From positions 783,282-847,281 of the forward strand of contig NW_020170393.1 of NCBI RefSeq assembly GCF_000524195.1: a stretch of 64,000 nucleotides of DNA, in the 5' to 3' direction. Below, piece by piece: positions 26,701-41,700 of this stretch. Position numbers and translations under genes: made by a program. The stretch is from Echinococcus granulosus. Its lineage: Eukaryota; Platyhelminthes; Cestoda; Cyclophyllidea; Taeniidae. Positions within the stretch are counted from its first letter, which is position 1. Each line of letters starts with the position of its first letter. The notes under the pieces are model-generated. The model worked only from the letters and a program-made list of their open reading frames with translations. It searched no databases and was not told the DNA's origin.

Positions 26701-29700
26701 AGTGATTTAGTCTTTTCTAAATATATAAGATGGTGTGGGTAAGAAAACAGCTACATGATCGAAGGATGGAAGGAGGAGGCCAAGGAAGGGTTTTGTTCTG
26801 TCACTTGTGCGCTTGTAGTGCACACAGAGCGAAATCTGAATGAGGCAGGCCAGGAGTAGTGGGGTACAGAAACTGGATGAACTTAATCGCGGGATGCTCC
26901 CTCCCCATGCGCTTACCCCTGAACCCCCGCTTATTTATGCACCCAAGATTCACAGAGGTGCTGCGCTTTTGCCATCTTCTAGCATGTTCAACTATAAATT
27001 GAAGCTCCATGCAACAGCGTGTTGTAAGAAGTTTCGTAAAGCACTGAGCGACCTCACTTATTGAAAACACATAAATGTCAAGCTTTACAATGAACAGTTG
27101 ATACCTTAAAAAGGGTGAAATATGATTAGGCAAATGAAATCAATGACACATAATCCCTTCTTTATAAATATGTATTTGTACTTGTTGCGGACACGAAGAG
27201 TGGATGCGTTTAGGAAGTACAGCTTGGTCGCCCAAAAGAGGACCTTTCCGACGGCATAGAAAGGGAATTTCAGATAAGAAGGTAATACGTTGGCTGTTTG
27301 GTTATCCCTCGGTTTTTGTACTCTTGCCGGGTGAGCCGTCCTCCGGGCCATACCAGAAGTCCCAAGTCCCTTCGTACGTCGACAATGCATACTCTGTTCG
27401 AGTACTATGTCTTCTTTCGTCTTAGGGGCGCTGCATTAGTGGCAGTGGAATACGAACCCGATCTTAAATGTCGATTGATAAACCCTAGTGGGGCGGGAGA
27501 AGTCCACGTGCCGAGGGTGGAAGAATCGGTGACAAGCCATAACAGAAGGACCGAAAATGACGTGTACCTTCGACAACTACCCCGGTCCCTTAGTCTGCAG
27601 GAAGGCTGTTAACAACAGAAGCGACACTAGCCGTAGCACTAAACTATCTGGAAAAGTTCGTTACGGAACTGTCAACAGTACCTCTATGAAGGCGTCAGGT
27701 AAGTAAACATGTGATGCCTCCGCCACTTCTCTGCTAGCTAGATAGAACACAGATAGATAGAGATGGACAGCACTGAGGTGGGAACAAAGTGGAAAGGGAA
27801 AATAAAAGCTAAACCCTACCCCACGAAACGATGTTAAATCTCAACCTTTGTCATTTGACTCCACTTTCGGGCCAGTACGTCCATGACCAGCAATGAGCAT
27901 ACATGATGGCCTGCGCACTTTCCCTTTCCCCAATTTAGTTCTGAAACAGGGCGGAACGCCAGATCTAGCTGAATTAGCGGGAAGGATTCGCGCCATTGTG
28001 ATTAATTATCTTCCCAGCTGCACACAAATTCAATGACTGATGCAGGTGGTTCATGGGTATTTTTCCTACAGCACCAACTACGTCGTGATGGCCGGTACGG
28101 AAGGTCAACCAGGGGGTCAGGCTCAAAAGCGTAGAGAGGCTATGCAATTCTCTAACTGTTTGTTTATCTCTCGATTTTGGTAAAGGGACCACTTAGGGCT
28201 CTGCCATTGCCTCATGCCGGTCGGCCTAGCCTTTGGGACATGGCAGTAGCCTCAGGCCCTACTGTACGTCGGCAATGCATATTCTGCCCGAGTATTGTCT
28301 CCTTTTGCCTTCAGGGAAGTCGCGGGCGCTGCATTAATACACATTAGCGGAAACATTGAGGTGACTAGTCAACTCAATCGGGTGTCCTGTCCGAAAAAAA
28401 CGTTAATATTTATGCTCTCAGTTAAATGCTATCGCCTGGCAAATTGAATAATCGGAGTTGAGCATGCCGATATCCATTCTGATATCGACGCTAAAAAAAG
28501 ATCTTTGTAAAAGCGAGAAAACCGATTTGCAAATCCCGTTTTTCAAAAAAACCCAAAAAAACGCTAACCTAAACCAAATATCAAGAAACTTGTAACTGGA
28601 TACATAACAAATCAACACTTAAGACTGACCCTGATATACAGCCGCCTAAAATTCAAATTTCTTTTGTCAGTCTTAACAGTCGACATAAAGAGAGGTAATG
28701 TTATCTAATGAAGATAGAGAATCGCACCAAGATAGGCACGTTTCCATACTGAATACAACTTCCGGCTTTCATAATGGTTCTTTGGCACACTCATAATTTC
28801 TTTTGCAATGAACGTCATTGGGACAGACCCATTTCCCTAGTTTAAGGTCAGAGTCCAGCAATGAAGGTAGCACAACTGGAATATCTGGAGTGCATATGCA
28901 GTTAGCGGCTTGAGAAAATTAAAATGATGCCTCAATGAAATTCCTGAAATGGAGCAAAGTGAGCACGAGCCTACCTACACATTTACTCCAGTCAAAGTTG
29001 GCAAGACTGCGTGATGTCGTCGAAGAGAAATTAACACTGAGTAAATTCAGCAGATGGGTGCTAGACCCGAGTTCTATCAGTCGGCCACAAGCCAAGCCCT
29101 GTGCTGGCGGTACGCGACTCTTCTTATGGTGCCGATGATACCTGTCTATTCGCTATTTCCATGCTCACAGGCCTTACAATAACTCCATGATCTTTGCAGA
29201 ATAAAGCAGCAAGAAATTTATTGGAGTCTACATCGTCCAGAAGTGGAACATAAATACCGAGTTAAAAAGAGGAGGGACGCGCTCCAATTGTAAGTTGAAA
29301 AAGGTCAAAAAAGTGTGATGATTCACCTTGTAGAAATGCATTGGAGAGAGACCGGGTCCTGCGCGCCGTTGGAGGATGTAGTTGTCATGAGCGGGAATGC
29401 GAATGCAAAACTTCAGGCAAGTTTGATAAGTCACAGCGTCCCATACCGAGCGCAGGAACCAACGCAAGAAACCAAAGGAGGCGACTATCAGGGAGAGAAG
29501 GGGGTAGAGGAGAAGGCCACATAGTAGGGCTGCGACAAGCTGGAGAAGGCACCGAATTGTCAGGTGCCAGATGAAAGCCTCGAGGATTGGAAGCAGGCTA
29601 TTAGGGTGTGTTGCTAGAGCGAGAGGTGAGGGGAAAAAGAGTTACTTTGGTGGGATGAGAAGACTCCGCACTGCAAGTGAGTCAGTCGCAGCGCAAACCA

Positions 29701-32700
29701 ATGGATAGAGAGATGATAAGGCCGTAAAATGACAGGCCAGAGGGCTTGCTGAGTCATCAGGGACCAATGAGCAACTCGGGTAGTGTGTATTGTTACTCGT
29801 TTGGGCACATCATTTACTTCCGTGTTCATACAGTAACCGGCTAAACAGCCCCTTTCACCCACTATTCGAGTTAGCAATCAAAAAACAGCACAGATGTAGA
29901 TGTTTATGTGACTTCCTTCCCTCCTCTCAGTTAGTGAGCTCACAAAAGTACCCATAATCAAGAGTTATGAGATGCTAATTTGCCCACATCTTAATTCAAG
30001 CTCCTTGTTTTTTACGCGCTTTGTGTTGCGCACTAACCCTGTCCCACCTTATTCCTTCATTTTATGACCACCAACAAACGCAATGCCCCGTCATTACCTA
30101 GGGTATTTCTAAATAGTTTTGCAAGTGTGTTTAATAATGCTTCCGGTGGAGCGGACTGTTCGCACACTCGATCTCAAACAGCAAAACAATTAAACGAAGA
30201 GACGTTAATAAGTACTTAAGCGATAATAAAATTGCTGTCTTTATCAGTATATGCGCTTCCCTGGAGTCGTCTCATCTTATGCGCTGTGTGCTTTAAAAGG
30301 AATAAGTGTTTCCCTTTCAAACAAATTCATTCTGTGTTTGCTAAGACAATGATGGAAAGCAGGCATTTCGATTGCCTATCGTTTGCATCCAGATTCATCA
30401 AGAAATGTTCAATCAGCCGGTATTGGGCAGAAGGAATTTAGCAACCAGTGTCGGCTATGGCGCAGAACCTACCGGGCTGCATGCCTTTGAATAAGTCACC
30501 CTCTGATCCAAATCTCCGCGTATTGGTATGCGGAAGGTGGATAAAGCAAAAAAGCGGAGGAATGTTTGTAATTTATGTGAAACATTTCCTCTTTCATCAA
30601 AGGGAAAGGTGTCTGTTATGACCTTCGGTTAATCTCCCGAAGCCGGTGGGACTACTGCAGCCAATGTTTCCGTCTTAAAAAATAATTGGTGGCGTGCAGA
30701 GATATCCACTTGGGATGTTTAAAGTGGTGGTACGTCTAGTTCGAAACAATAGTGTGTTTACAAGCCGGAAAATTGACAAACTCAGCTTGCCGATAACAAC
30801 GATAGCAGTAGCGGCAGTCAAATCTCAGCAGAGCAAGGGATGACAATAGACAAGGGACAATTTGCCTACAAGCAAGCCATTTTCCACTAAAATTTTAGCA
30901 TGATTTTAAAGATATTGTAAAAATTCGACGACTATGCGGTGTAGTTTATGCCAATCTGGCATTAAAAAATAGAAAATTAAGTGTTTTCATGCAAAACGAG
31001 AAGTTATTTTGATGGCTGAAATGTCTACCCGTTAACTAGTAATGAATGCTGGCACTGCGGAGGTACTCTTCACTTCAATACCACACACAACGGCATTCTT
31101 CTCTGGCTGCCAAGAATCTCTAAACGGTAACTTCATGATGATCAGGAGGCAATATTTTTTTGCATTCCTATATTTTCCTTTCCAAACCATTTATCAAGAG
31201 TGAGGGCTAAAAATACTGGAATCAATCGCCTCTATTTAGAAAGACAGAAAAAGGGTCATTTAGAACTACCGGAGGGAAAAAACCTACCTGGTTTATAGAA
31301 ATCCCATAGAATGACACAGAGCAGGTGAAACACGAGACTGAGAGTGGGAATTAGCAAGAAGGCTAGAAGACCGATGCCTATGGACATTGTGGATAGAACT
31401 ATGCAGATGGGTGGCATCAGCAAGGCAAGAAAGATGGAGAGCACAGCGGTGCTGAAGAAGATGCAGAAACGGTGAAGGGCAGGCGCTGAGCCCCGATCCG
31501 CTTCCGCGGCAGTTTGTGCTGATGTCCACAGTTCAGTAAGTCGACTCCGAAGGGTCGGACATTGCTTTTCGTTTGTGTAATAAATGTAGCCCTGAGATCA
31601 AAATTCAGTCATTCTGAAGGTGGTAATTCAGGTGCAAATGTGAAACAGTTTTCTGTCATTAGATAAATGTGGCTTTTACATAAACTTGAGAATTCCACTG
31701 TCATCATGCTGTTGCAATAGAGATGAGTTTCCCAGGGAGATTTATGATAAGCTGCCAGTGGCAGATGTCGCAAATTATGAGCTTCTATATTCCAAAGGTG
31801 TTAAATGTATGAACGATTCCTAAGGCACTAATCTCCTTTGACAAGTTTTGATAACACATTTCTACACCCTAAATGTTTGTGTATTATATTAATTGTTTGT
31901 TTAACTTTTGGTTTTAGTAATGGGCCACTTGGGTGCTCCGCCATTGTACCTTTGCTGGGTGGGCTGGCCCCCGAGCCATACCAGTAGCCCCAAGCCCTTC
32001 TGTATGTCAACAATACATATTCTGTCCTAGTACTGTCTTTTCCTTCTTCAGGAAAATCTTGGGGCGCAATATTAACAGTAGTGGGAAGCAAATCTGGTCT
32101 TACAGTAAAAATATCCTGATTTCTACTGCTGGACGGTAAATCCGAGAGTGACGAAAGATGGACGTATGTCATAGATGAGAGAATCTGTGACGACTTCTAA
32201 CGGAAGGGTTGAGAAGAGCGTCTACCTTCAGCAACTATCCCAGTCCCGTATCCTGGAGAAAAGCTATTAACAACAGAAGCGATACCAGCTGTCGCTATGA
32301 TCCATCTAAAGAAGTTTCATTACGAAGCCGCTTACCGTGTCTGTAGCAAGATGTCAACCAAACGGACTCGCAACACCTCCTCCACTTCTCTACTAGCTAG
32401 GAAGAACCCAGACAGATATGGCCGGGATGCATTTAAGTGAGAACAAGGTAGAAGGAAGGAAAAAGAATGAAACCTTATTTCCAAGGTACTATGTTAAACC
32501 CTGTCCTTTGTTATACGACTCTGCTTTTAAACCAGTGTTCTTACAACCAGCTATAGGCACGTACAATGGCCAACATAATCCTACGTCTCCGAGTTCAGTT
32601 CTCTTACAGGCCGAAACTCCAGATCCAGTACAGTTGCCAAGAGGGATCAGTGACGTTACAGTCAAGTACCTCCACAATTGCATGCAAATTCGGTTGTGAG

Positions 32701-35700
32701 GGTCTTCCTTACAGCACCAATTGTGTTGTGCTAGCTGACTCGGGAGATAGACCAAGGGTTGCGACGGTAATGACGCTCCAAAGCGAAGAGGGACTATACA
32801 TATTTTATCGGTTTGTTTAGCTCTCGGTTTTGGTAATGAGCCACCTAAGGGCTCCACCATTGTACCTCCGCTGAGCGACCTGGCCTCCAGGCCATACAAG
32901 TAGCCTCAAGCTCTTCTCTATGTCGACAGCATACAGTCTGTACGAGTATTATGCCTTCTATCGTCTTCAGAGAAGTTACAGGGCGCTGCACTTGTTTACA
33001 TTGGGGTAGGTCGATTATTTCAACCTTCTCAGGTCTTGCCTCCAAAAAGTATTCAACGCCTACAGTTTTTCCCCTGATTTCATTTGTGTCAATTCTACAT
33101 GAGGCTTGTATATGAATTATGGAGCAAGGTCACCCTGATGGCATGGAAAGTCGTTTGAATATGGTTTGAAGCTTTCTGACCCTGCTAGGGCCCCGCTTAT
33201 GCTCAGCACAGATTTCAAAGTGAATTCACCTAAAAATTTTACGGTTGAATGGATGTCTCTATGTCGCATGCTTAAAAAGGTGAGGAGTAATTTAGCAATA
33301 ATAGGAGCTAAAAAGATGATTTTTGGCCATTGAGGGCAGGATAATTGCGAATAAAAGAAAAAAAGCGACACATGCGAGCTTGGAATTATTTCTTTAGCTC
33401 CTTCTGTTATGAATCTCTTCTCCAACCAAAATATCTGATCCCATCGCATCAAATACATTCACTGCTGCTTTACTTAAAAAAGCTTTTTCTCACAATAGAT
33501 GGGTACCTTTCATGCAGGGTTATAATCCCTTTTTTCCCTCTGGCATTGACAGTGGGAAAAAACAAAGCATCTTAAATAATTGTAGTTCTGATCTCCTCTG
33601 CGGAGGTCCAAGGAAATCCTACCAGACTGGGTGTGGTTGGTCAAAGGCGGCACAAAATTTGCTCCATTTGGCCTTTGATGTCGATATTACCTTCTGAATG
33701 GGATGAAGAGCTCCCGAGTGGCCAAACAATTAGGGCTCAAGCACAAATGTTATGGCTGGCTTTTAAAGCACAAACATCATCCGCAGACGTGTTTACTCAT
33801 TCAGTAAGAGTTGCAAATTCAAACAAATGATTCGGTCGGTGGAATAGGTAAAAGGATGCAACCCCTTTAAAATCTCAAAGGCTAGATACGTAGGACCCTC
33901 TTACCGTTCTTGGATTAACATCTGCTGAAAGTGGGATTGGCTTGTTTTGAAAGAGCGCAGTGAAACTGATAGGCGATCTGAATGGAATTGTGTACTAAAA
34001 GAAGGAAACACAACAGATGTAGCTTAGGAGTGGAAGAGCAAATATTACTTCACCAGGGCGTGCAATGTCAGCAACCGTAAAACTTAACAACCGCCTTAGT
34101 GGCTATATCAGCCAGGTAGGATGAAGCATACAATAAATGGGGAAGACGCAAAATGGGTGCAGAGTAAAAAGGTGGAACATAAACGTCTAATGAGTCAAAC
34201 CCCTCGGATGTACCGTTAATGCAATGCCGTTAAGTGACGCGCATCCCAGTTATGCTGCCGTGTCCACGTCATACCGGATGACTTTTAGTCATACACGTCA
34301 CATTTCTGACGCAGCTATGACAACCAAGTCAGAGCAATGGTAAACTAGTGAACGTTTCGGAAGCTGGAATTATACGCGTACATTCATAACCTGTTGAAAT
34401 TCACGTTAATTTCCCTGAACGAAGCAAACGGGACTTGGGGGTTCTCACAATCTAACTAGCAACAGGCATTAAGATTTTATATAATAGATTACAAATGTCA
34501 AATGATGCAAATTTTATTCAGAACTGGAAGCATGTTTAAGGATGGTTGTGAGTGCAATGCCTGGCGGTACTATTTCACTAATACCTTAGGCGAAGCGTGG
34601 AGATGTAAACTCTTGTGAAAGGAATCAGAAATCCAGAAAAATGGTAAATGCTTCAAATGCCCGAGATAGTTTCGTACGGTTGAAAAAATAACGTTACTTC
34701 AGTCAGTTCAGTAGAGCGCAGTTCCAACAAAAACACAACCTACCAAGAAGAGCTGAGACGAGCGGATAAGAAGAACGAGAGTAGCAACGAAGAAGGCGTG
34801 CCACCGCCAAAATGCATAACGGGTCGAGGATTTGAACACCCAGTGTTTAACCACACCATATTCCGGCTAGAAATTTAAGAAGCAAGTAAACTCAAAAACC
34901 AAACAAATATAAATATCAGCAAGTGCACTACATGTTACACAACTTTTTAATGCTATTTTAGCCAGTTAAACATTGCATTACATGGGGAAAATTTATCTGT
35001 AGCCTGTCGTTCTTCATAGAGATCTATAGAGAAACCATATCATCAGAAGCGGGATTGAAATCTTATCAGAATCATTTGAATTAGATAATAAAATGGCGAA
35101 ATTCGTTGACAATTTAAACCACTGCAAGCAGCTGCTATAAGATTTACCCTGGTTTTAGGTAGAATTACATAATCGGATTCTAGCGTGGTTCAATGGAATG
35201 CCCAGTTGTAATGTAAACCGTCTATGAGACCAAAAGTATGCAATGCGGTTTATAAGCATATTGTCTGTTGAATTTTATTTTCTGGAGAAATAGACAAATA
35301 CAATTTTTCTAATGAAAAACTACTAAGCGTTGTCGATATTTGCCCCACGCACTCTACCACCAGTCGTGTGTTAAATAAAAAGTAGTTTTTTTTTCACCAG
35401 ACGCACAATGTTGTAGTTGTCAAAGCTGCTACTCCGCAGTAGGGGGGAGGAATGTTCAGGATCCGGTGGCGAGCCAGCTTCAGTCGCTGAACCATCAGGT
35501 CGGCAGCGAAGGAGAAGGACGCCGTCCACGCGCTCTTGGTGGTGTGGAAAGATGGTGTCTCGGCGATAGACGCGCCAGTGACGCATCAGTTTGCAGGACA
35601 CCTTGTGCGTGAAACGATTGTCCGGGCTCATTGACGTTTTAATCAACTCTGCCCGTATTCGACTCTCTCTCTGTAAAAGTTAATAATTCACAGCTTTCAC

Positions 35701-38700
35701 TCCTCTTCAAGCCTGAGCTTATCTTTCGGGAACATGAAGTTCATGCAGCTACTCGCGCGATAATCACACCAGTCCACTAGTGAATATTTGAGAGGTTCGC
35801 TTCCAGGCCTACTCCGCAGCAAATGTTTTGATTTAAATAATCGTCTTCGTGGGGGATCACAAAATTACAAATGCTTGGGAAAATTCACTTGTTTATTTAA
35901 GATGTATTTTTAACCTAACAGAACCATCACTTTGGGAAGAATGCTTTTTGAAACCATCCAGTTGTTTCACCTCAAGTGTAAAAGATTCTGCAATCGGGTG
36001 ACGCTGGCAAAACAAGTTCCAATATCATGTTTCTTCATTCCTCAACAATGCTTCACATGGGAGGCAGAATATAGCATTCCTGAAAAGCCGCCACTTTCGA
36101 AGCAAACTTCTACATCCCCATAATTTTTTCATGTTAAATTACACAATTATTTCAACGATTGAGCAGATCCTCAACTTCTACCGCAAGACTACTTATGACA
36201 GATGTGCTTTTATAATGTATTAATTATTTGTTTAACTCTTCGTCATGTTTCCAAGGGCACTTAAAGCTCCGCCTTTGTACCTCCGTTAGGCGGCGTGGCC
36301 CCTCAGCCACGCTAATAGCCTCCAGTCCTTCTGCACATCGGCTATGCATATTCTGTCCAAGTCTTACGACCTCTCGTCTTCAGGGAAATACCAGCCTGGT
36401 AAATTGGTGGTAGCGGAAAGCAAATCCAATTCTAAAACACAACTACCCTGATTTCTATTATTGAATGCTAAACCTTGACAACTGAAGCGGCACTAGCCGT
36501 GGGCGCGAGCTACCTGGGAAATTTAGTTATGGAGCTGTCCACTACGGCACATAAATGAAGATGTCAATGAAGTGAACACGCGAGACCTCCTCCACTTCTC
36601 TACTAGCTAGTTAGGATCCAGACGGATATGGGTGGACGGTACTGACGAGGGGGAATAAACACCAAACATTATTCACACGAAACTACTTTGAGCCTCACCC
36701 TTTTATTAAAGGACTTTAATTTTAAGGTCAGTGTTTTTGCAACAAGATGACCGGCACGTTCCTCCTTCCGCCAATACAATTCCCAAACAGGGCAAAACTC
36801 CAGATCTGGTGGAGTTGCCGAGATGGATCAGTAACGTTGCTATCAGATATTTTCTTAGTTGCAAGCAAATTCGATGAATAGCGGGGTTGGTTGGTGAGTG
36901 CTTTTCCCTACAGCACCGACTACATTGTGATGACTGACGTGAGAAGTTCACCAAGGAGAATGCTGACGACGACACTCAAAAGAGGAGGAGGGCTATATAA
37001 TGCTTTGGTTGTTTGTTTACCTCTCGATTTTAGTAAAGGGACCACTTAGGCACTCCGTCATTGTACCTGCTTCAGGTGAGGTGACCTCTGAGACATGTCA
37101 GTAGCCCAAGCCCTACACTGTATGCCTTCTCTCGCCTTCCAGGGCAATCTCGGGGCGCCGTGTCTTAAGCTACGTAAACGACTTCGTAAAGTTCCGAAGC
37201 ATAATAAAATTTTCACAAGACATGAAAAATTTGCCGCACTTACCTCTCACACCTTCCAGTGAAAATTTCTTAGTTAAATGGGAACCTTGCCTCAAGAATA
37301 TCATGAAAGCATCAAATTTGCTCCAAATATCCACACCGACTTTATGCTAAATCTTGTAGATTTTGCTAGAAAAAAAAATAACTACACCAAAATCAACAAT
37401 GTTTCAACCCATATTTTACAATTTAGTTATTCCATTTCTTTACAATTGGCACTGCGCACTTTTTTCATAACACTTTTGGGAATGCAGGAAACATTTTTAC
37501 CAGTTTCAAAAAATAATGACTTCCAATGCAAGAATTAACACTAAATCTAGCCACGGGCATTGTTGCAATGGCCACCCTAAGTCTTCATTCCATGAATTCG
37601 AGATACGACTGTTGTAGGTGCGTCCTGGGCAGGGTGAACCCTGTGGAATGTTGCAGTAAACTCCAAGGTATGACGACTCAAAAAACATCATCTAATAGAA
37701 ATAATACTTTATTACTTTGGCTGCTATCGACGCCACATACTTTTGACGTTTGTAGTTTATCAGGTTATGATAAACGGTGAGATATTCTTGGTCCTGAAAT
37801 AATTACAGTCAATTTCAGTTTTTGAGGAGAACAGCTTTCAGTGACTATGGTGGTCGATCTTCCTCCGGGACTTTGGTGGGAAGTGTTTTATGAAGGCTTT
37901 GAAATACTCCCATAAACGTTCTTCGCCCACATGGACTCCGCGTTAAGTCTAGTAGTTATCGAACATCGACTGACCGAACTGAAATTTGTACCTACTTAAA
38001 ATACAAAACTCCAGTGATCCTGTCACAGTCAAAACCTCAAGATTATACCTACTCCATCGTATCTCCACGGTAGGCGCATTAAGCACTTCCAATGGCGCCT
38101 TTCAGGCTAAATCGTTTTCATATTGTGAATTCCGTCATTCTTGTGGCGTTAGCGCCGGTCCCCGGCTTGACAAACAGCAAGTAGGTCTACCTTAAGGTCG
38201 TTCTTTGGTAAACGCATCCTACGAGATGCTACGGTGTGCTAGAATTGTTCCAAAATTCAACAGACTCAAACCTATCCGAATTTATTTCCCTTCTGATTGT
38301 CGTCATGTCCCAGTAGAGAGCCACCACCCAGCGACAAGAATGCTGTAAAACCATCCACTCACTGAGGAGCAATCACACCAACATAATGTACGAGTTTTAT
38401 GTAGAATTTGGCTGTCTAAATTTATGTCTCCAAAATGCCTTCTGCTGCAGTGGCTCTGGTTCCATCCCTATTTCACCGGTTTATTTATTTCCGGTATCTT
38501 TTCGCAGCACTACAAAGCTGGACCCGCCCTCCCTTCCATCTCATACATCCACCAACTTGGAGGGGTAATCTCGTGAGGGTACGCGCTTCCCTAACCTTCG
38601 AAATCGTCGTGATGTCGTCGGTGAACGCTCTACAAGGCTAAATTTATTGCTTTTGGGGAGTTATTATTTCAAATAGGACTTTTTGGGTACCAATACCTTG

Positions 38701-41700
38701 TTCCGAATTTTTCGCATAAGCATTCAAAATTAGGAACTTTTTGAAACTGTTTTACTGACTCGTACTTAATGCAATTTTCGCAGCTCAAGGATTCCACATC
38801 GTTCATCTTCAAACCAAGCCAAAGTATGCCTATGCTCCTCATCCAATTGACCTGCATTTATAAATTATTTGGAAAATGGATATAGTGGTTGAGGTCACTT
38901 ACCTCAGTGAGGAAGAGCAAATCACGTTTGACAAAGTACCCATGTTGATGAAGGCCCAACTGCTTACACTTTTCAATCACCGACCTATGAACGTCAAATC
39001 GATGTGCCTGAAAAAGGATGGAATATTTGTCGAGTACCACACAAAAACGCTAGTGTTTGGAGAAAACTACGCACTTTGATTGCGGCAAGCACGGGCAGCA
39101 TGAAGATGTAAGGGCAAAAAACTCTAAAGCTGCCTAATGAAAGTAATTAGTCTTAGTTACGAGCACAGTGCCTGGTAAGAGGGAAAATGCTCAGCATCTG
39201 CATGCTCGCTCAGCCACCATCTCTTGGCGCCATGACATAATGCCAATGGTTAATAGTTCTCAACCATTTTGGAAGTTAAAAGTGGAACCCCTTTCCAAAC
39301 TGATGCAGCTAACTACGCCTTTAGTAATGACTCAGGCGCTGAATTGTTGAAGATTCTTAGAGGTTTTCTGGCAGAACTTTGCACCAGTGCTAATGCATAT
39401 TTATTACAAAGTGGACGAAAAGTCAAAAAGCGCATTTTTAACGCAAACGAAAGTCTAAAATCAATCCACATTCAATTTACAGCAACAGGTGTAACATTCT
39501 CAGGATTTGATGGTTTTGAACACTTCAATACAGGTCACTCTCGGTTTTGGTAATAAGCCACCTAGAGCTCCGCCATTATGCTTTAGCTGGGCGGCACGAC
39601 CTACGGGTTGCGCTAGTAGCCGCCAGACCCCTTCTGTAGGTTGAAAATACATATTTTGTCCAAGTATTGTCTTCTTCTGCCTTCGGGGCGCTACATTAGT
39701 GGGATCAGAAAGCACACTTCATCATGCAGGAAAACCAACATAATTTTTACTGCTAGAGGATAAACCTTAGCAGGGCGAAAGAAGTGCATATGGTGCAAGT
39801 GGGAGAATCTGTGACAACTCCAAATAGAAGGGCTGAAAGTGATGTGTACCACTGCAAACTACCTCAGTCCTGTGTTCTGCAGGAATTGTTACTAACAGCT
39901 AAAGCAACACTAGCTGTGAACTATCCGGAAAAATTCGTTATAGAGCTGCCTACTGTACCTGTATGAAGATATCAATTATGTGAGCTCATGATACCTCCTC
40001 CACGTCTCTAACAGCTGGATAGAACCCAGATAGATATGGATGGGCGGCACCGCAGCGAGAACAAAGTCGCAAGGACGAATGGACGTGAAAACTTATTCCA
40101 GCGGAACCATGTTAAACTCAGTCCTTTGTTATATACCTCCACCTTTAGGCCAGTGTTCCCGCGGCTAACAAAGGCCGTGCGTGTTGGTTAGCACATTCCC
40201 CGTCCTCAAATCTAGTTTTCATACAGGATGAAAATGCAGACCCAGTGAAATTGCCAAGTGGGTTCAGTGACGTTGCAGTCAAGAATCTTCTCATGCGCAT
40301 ACGAATTTGATGACTGGCATGACTGGCTCGTGGATGTTTTCTTACAGCAGTGACTATGTTGTAAAGACCGGGGCGGGTGGTTGACCAAGGGGATTGGCGG
40401 GGACGACGCTCAAAAGAGGAGAGGGGCTATGCAATACGTTGGTTGTTTGTTTAACGCTAGCTTTTGGTAAAAAGACCACTTAGAGGCACTTCCATTGCAC
40501 ATCTGCCGGGCAGTCTGGCCTCTGGGCCGTATCGGTGGCCTCAAGCCCCTCTGTATGTATTCTGTCCGAGTATTATATCTTCTTTCGTCTCTATAAAAAT
40601 CTCACTGCGCTATATCTTATTAAATCCTGCGGAGCAAACACATTTGCAAGAAGTAGATTGACCTTTTCGTGTTATTTTTTCCACTCTCCTAGGTAGGACG
40701 TTTTTTGACCGTCATTTTTGGCCTTTCAATCGTGGGCCAAATCCTCACTGCACGGCGCGATGTGGAGGCAGCGGCAGATTTTTGTGCGCGACCACTTCCT
40801 GCTCCCAATGTTCGGAGGTAATGTGTAGAGAGTGTGCATTCGTTTTGACCAAGGGAGAAAACATTAGGGGTAACGGTGGGTACACTTTACCAGTCTCCAC
40901 GTTTCAGGGAAACAAGGAATTGACAAAGACTATCTCATAGATTCATATAAGTGATGTCGTTATATATGGGTACAGTTTCAGTCTACTCAGGCACTCAGTA
41001 TTAATAACTTTAAGCAATCCATTGGTGCACAATAAAACCGCTGGGGATAGCTTGCAAAACGAGGGAATCAGGACAAGCCCTTACCCGCATAAATGCTGTC
41101 TTGGCCTTTGCCATTTGTTCCTTCCGCCACTGTGGAATGCCCCAGAGGATGGGGTGAGTCCGTTTCATGAGCTCCTCAGTAGTGGCCTTGTGGGCCAGCC
41201 AAGAGTCGCAGAGACTCGCTTTCGACTCCATCACTGCGAGGCTGAAGGTAGCCTCCTGGATTAGGGCTTGAGCTTTACAAGAATACACAAAAAGCCGCCG
41301 TTTTGCTGTGGTAAAGTACAGAATTATTGTATTCGTGTCATTGTGATGGGGTACTGTTATAGCAGGAGAGATCATTTGTGCCTCAACTGCTGCAGGAAAA
41401 TCTGTATTTAACGTGTCTCAAATCTAGTGCAGGTCAAAAGCACATTCGTAGAGCCTTGTCTTGACACATTTTGGATGCTAAAGGCAGACCAATTAGTCAC
41501 GCATGTCCTCACCCTTTCAAAGGCACTAACATGCGTAGTTCCACCACAAAAACAACTTCTACTGACGTTTAGGAGGACAATCCGTGGGTTATTACGATGT
41601 TCCACGATCAGATCCTCTTAAGAGAGTTCCATAACACGCTCATGGGGACTAGTATTTCTCAAACAGTTTGCATATTTCAACTTCATTTAAATTACACTGA

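Noticed and set aside
32489..32899. 136-codon - strand open frame, with relatives at 11227-11508, 16706-17026, 27974-28192, 36706-36975 and 47291-47593
   Set aside because: The peptides resemble one another only because all lie in copies of the TRIM element, on its antisense strand. The frames are broken differently in each copy.
38669..38857. Possible extra exon of the 19-exon gene just after exon 9
   Set aside because: It has an acceptor after a 51-base gap, but its frame continuing from exon 9 is not protein-like and its only plausible donor is in phase 2. Exon 9 joins exon 10 directly in phase 0.
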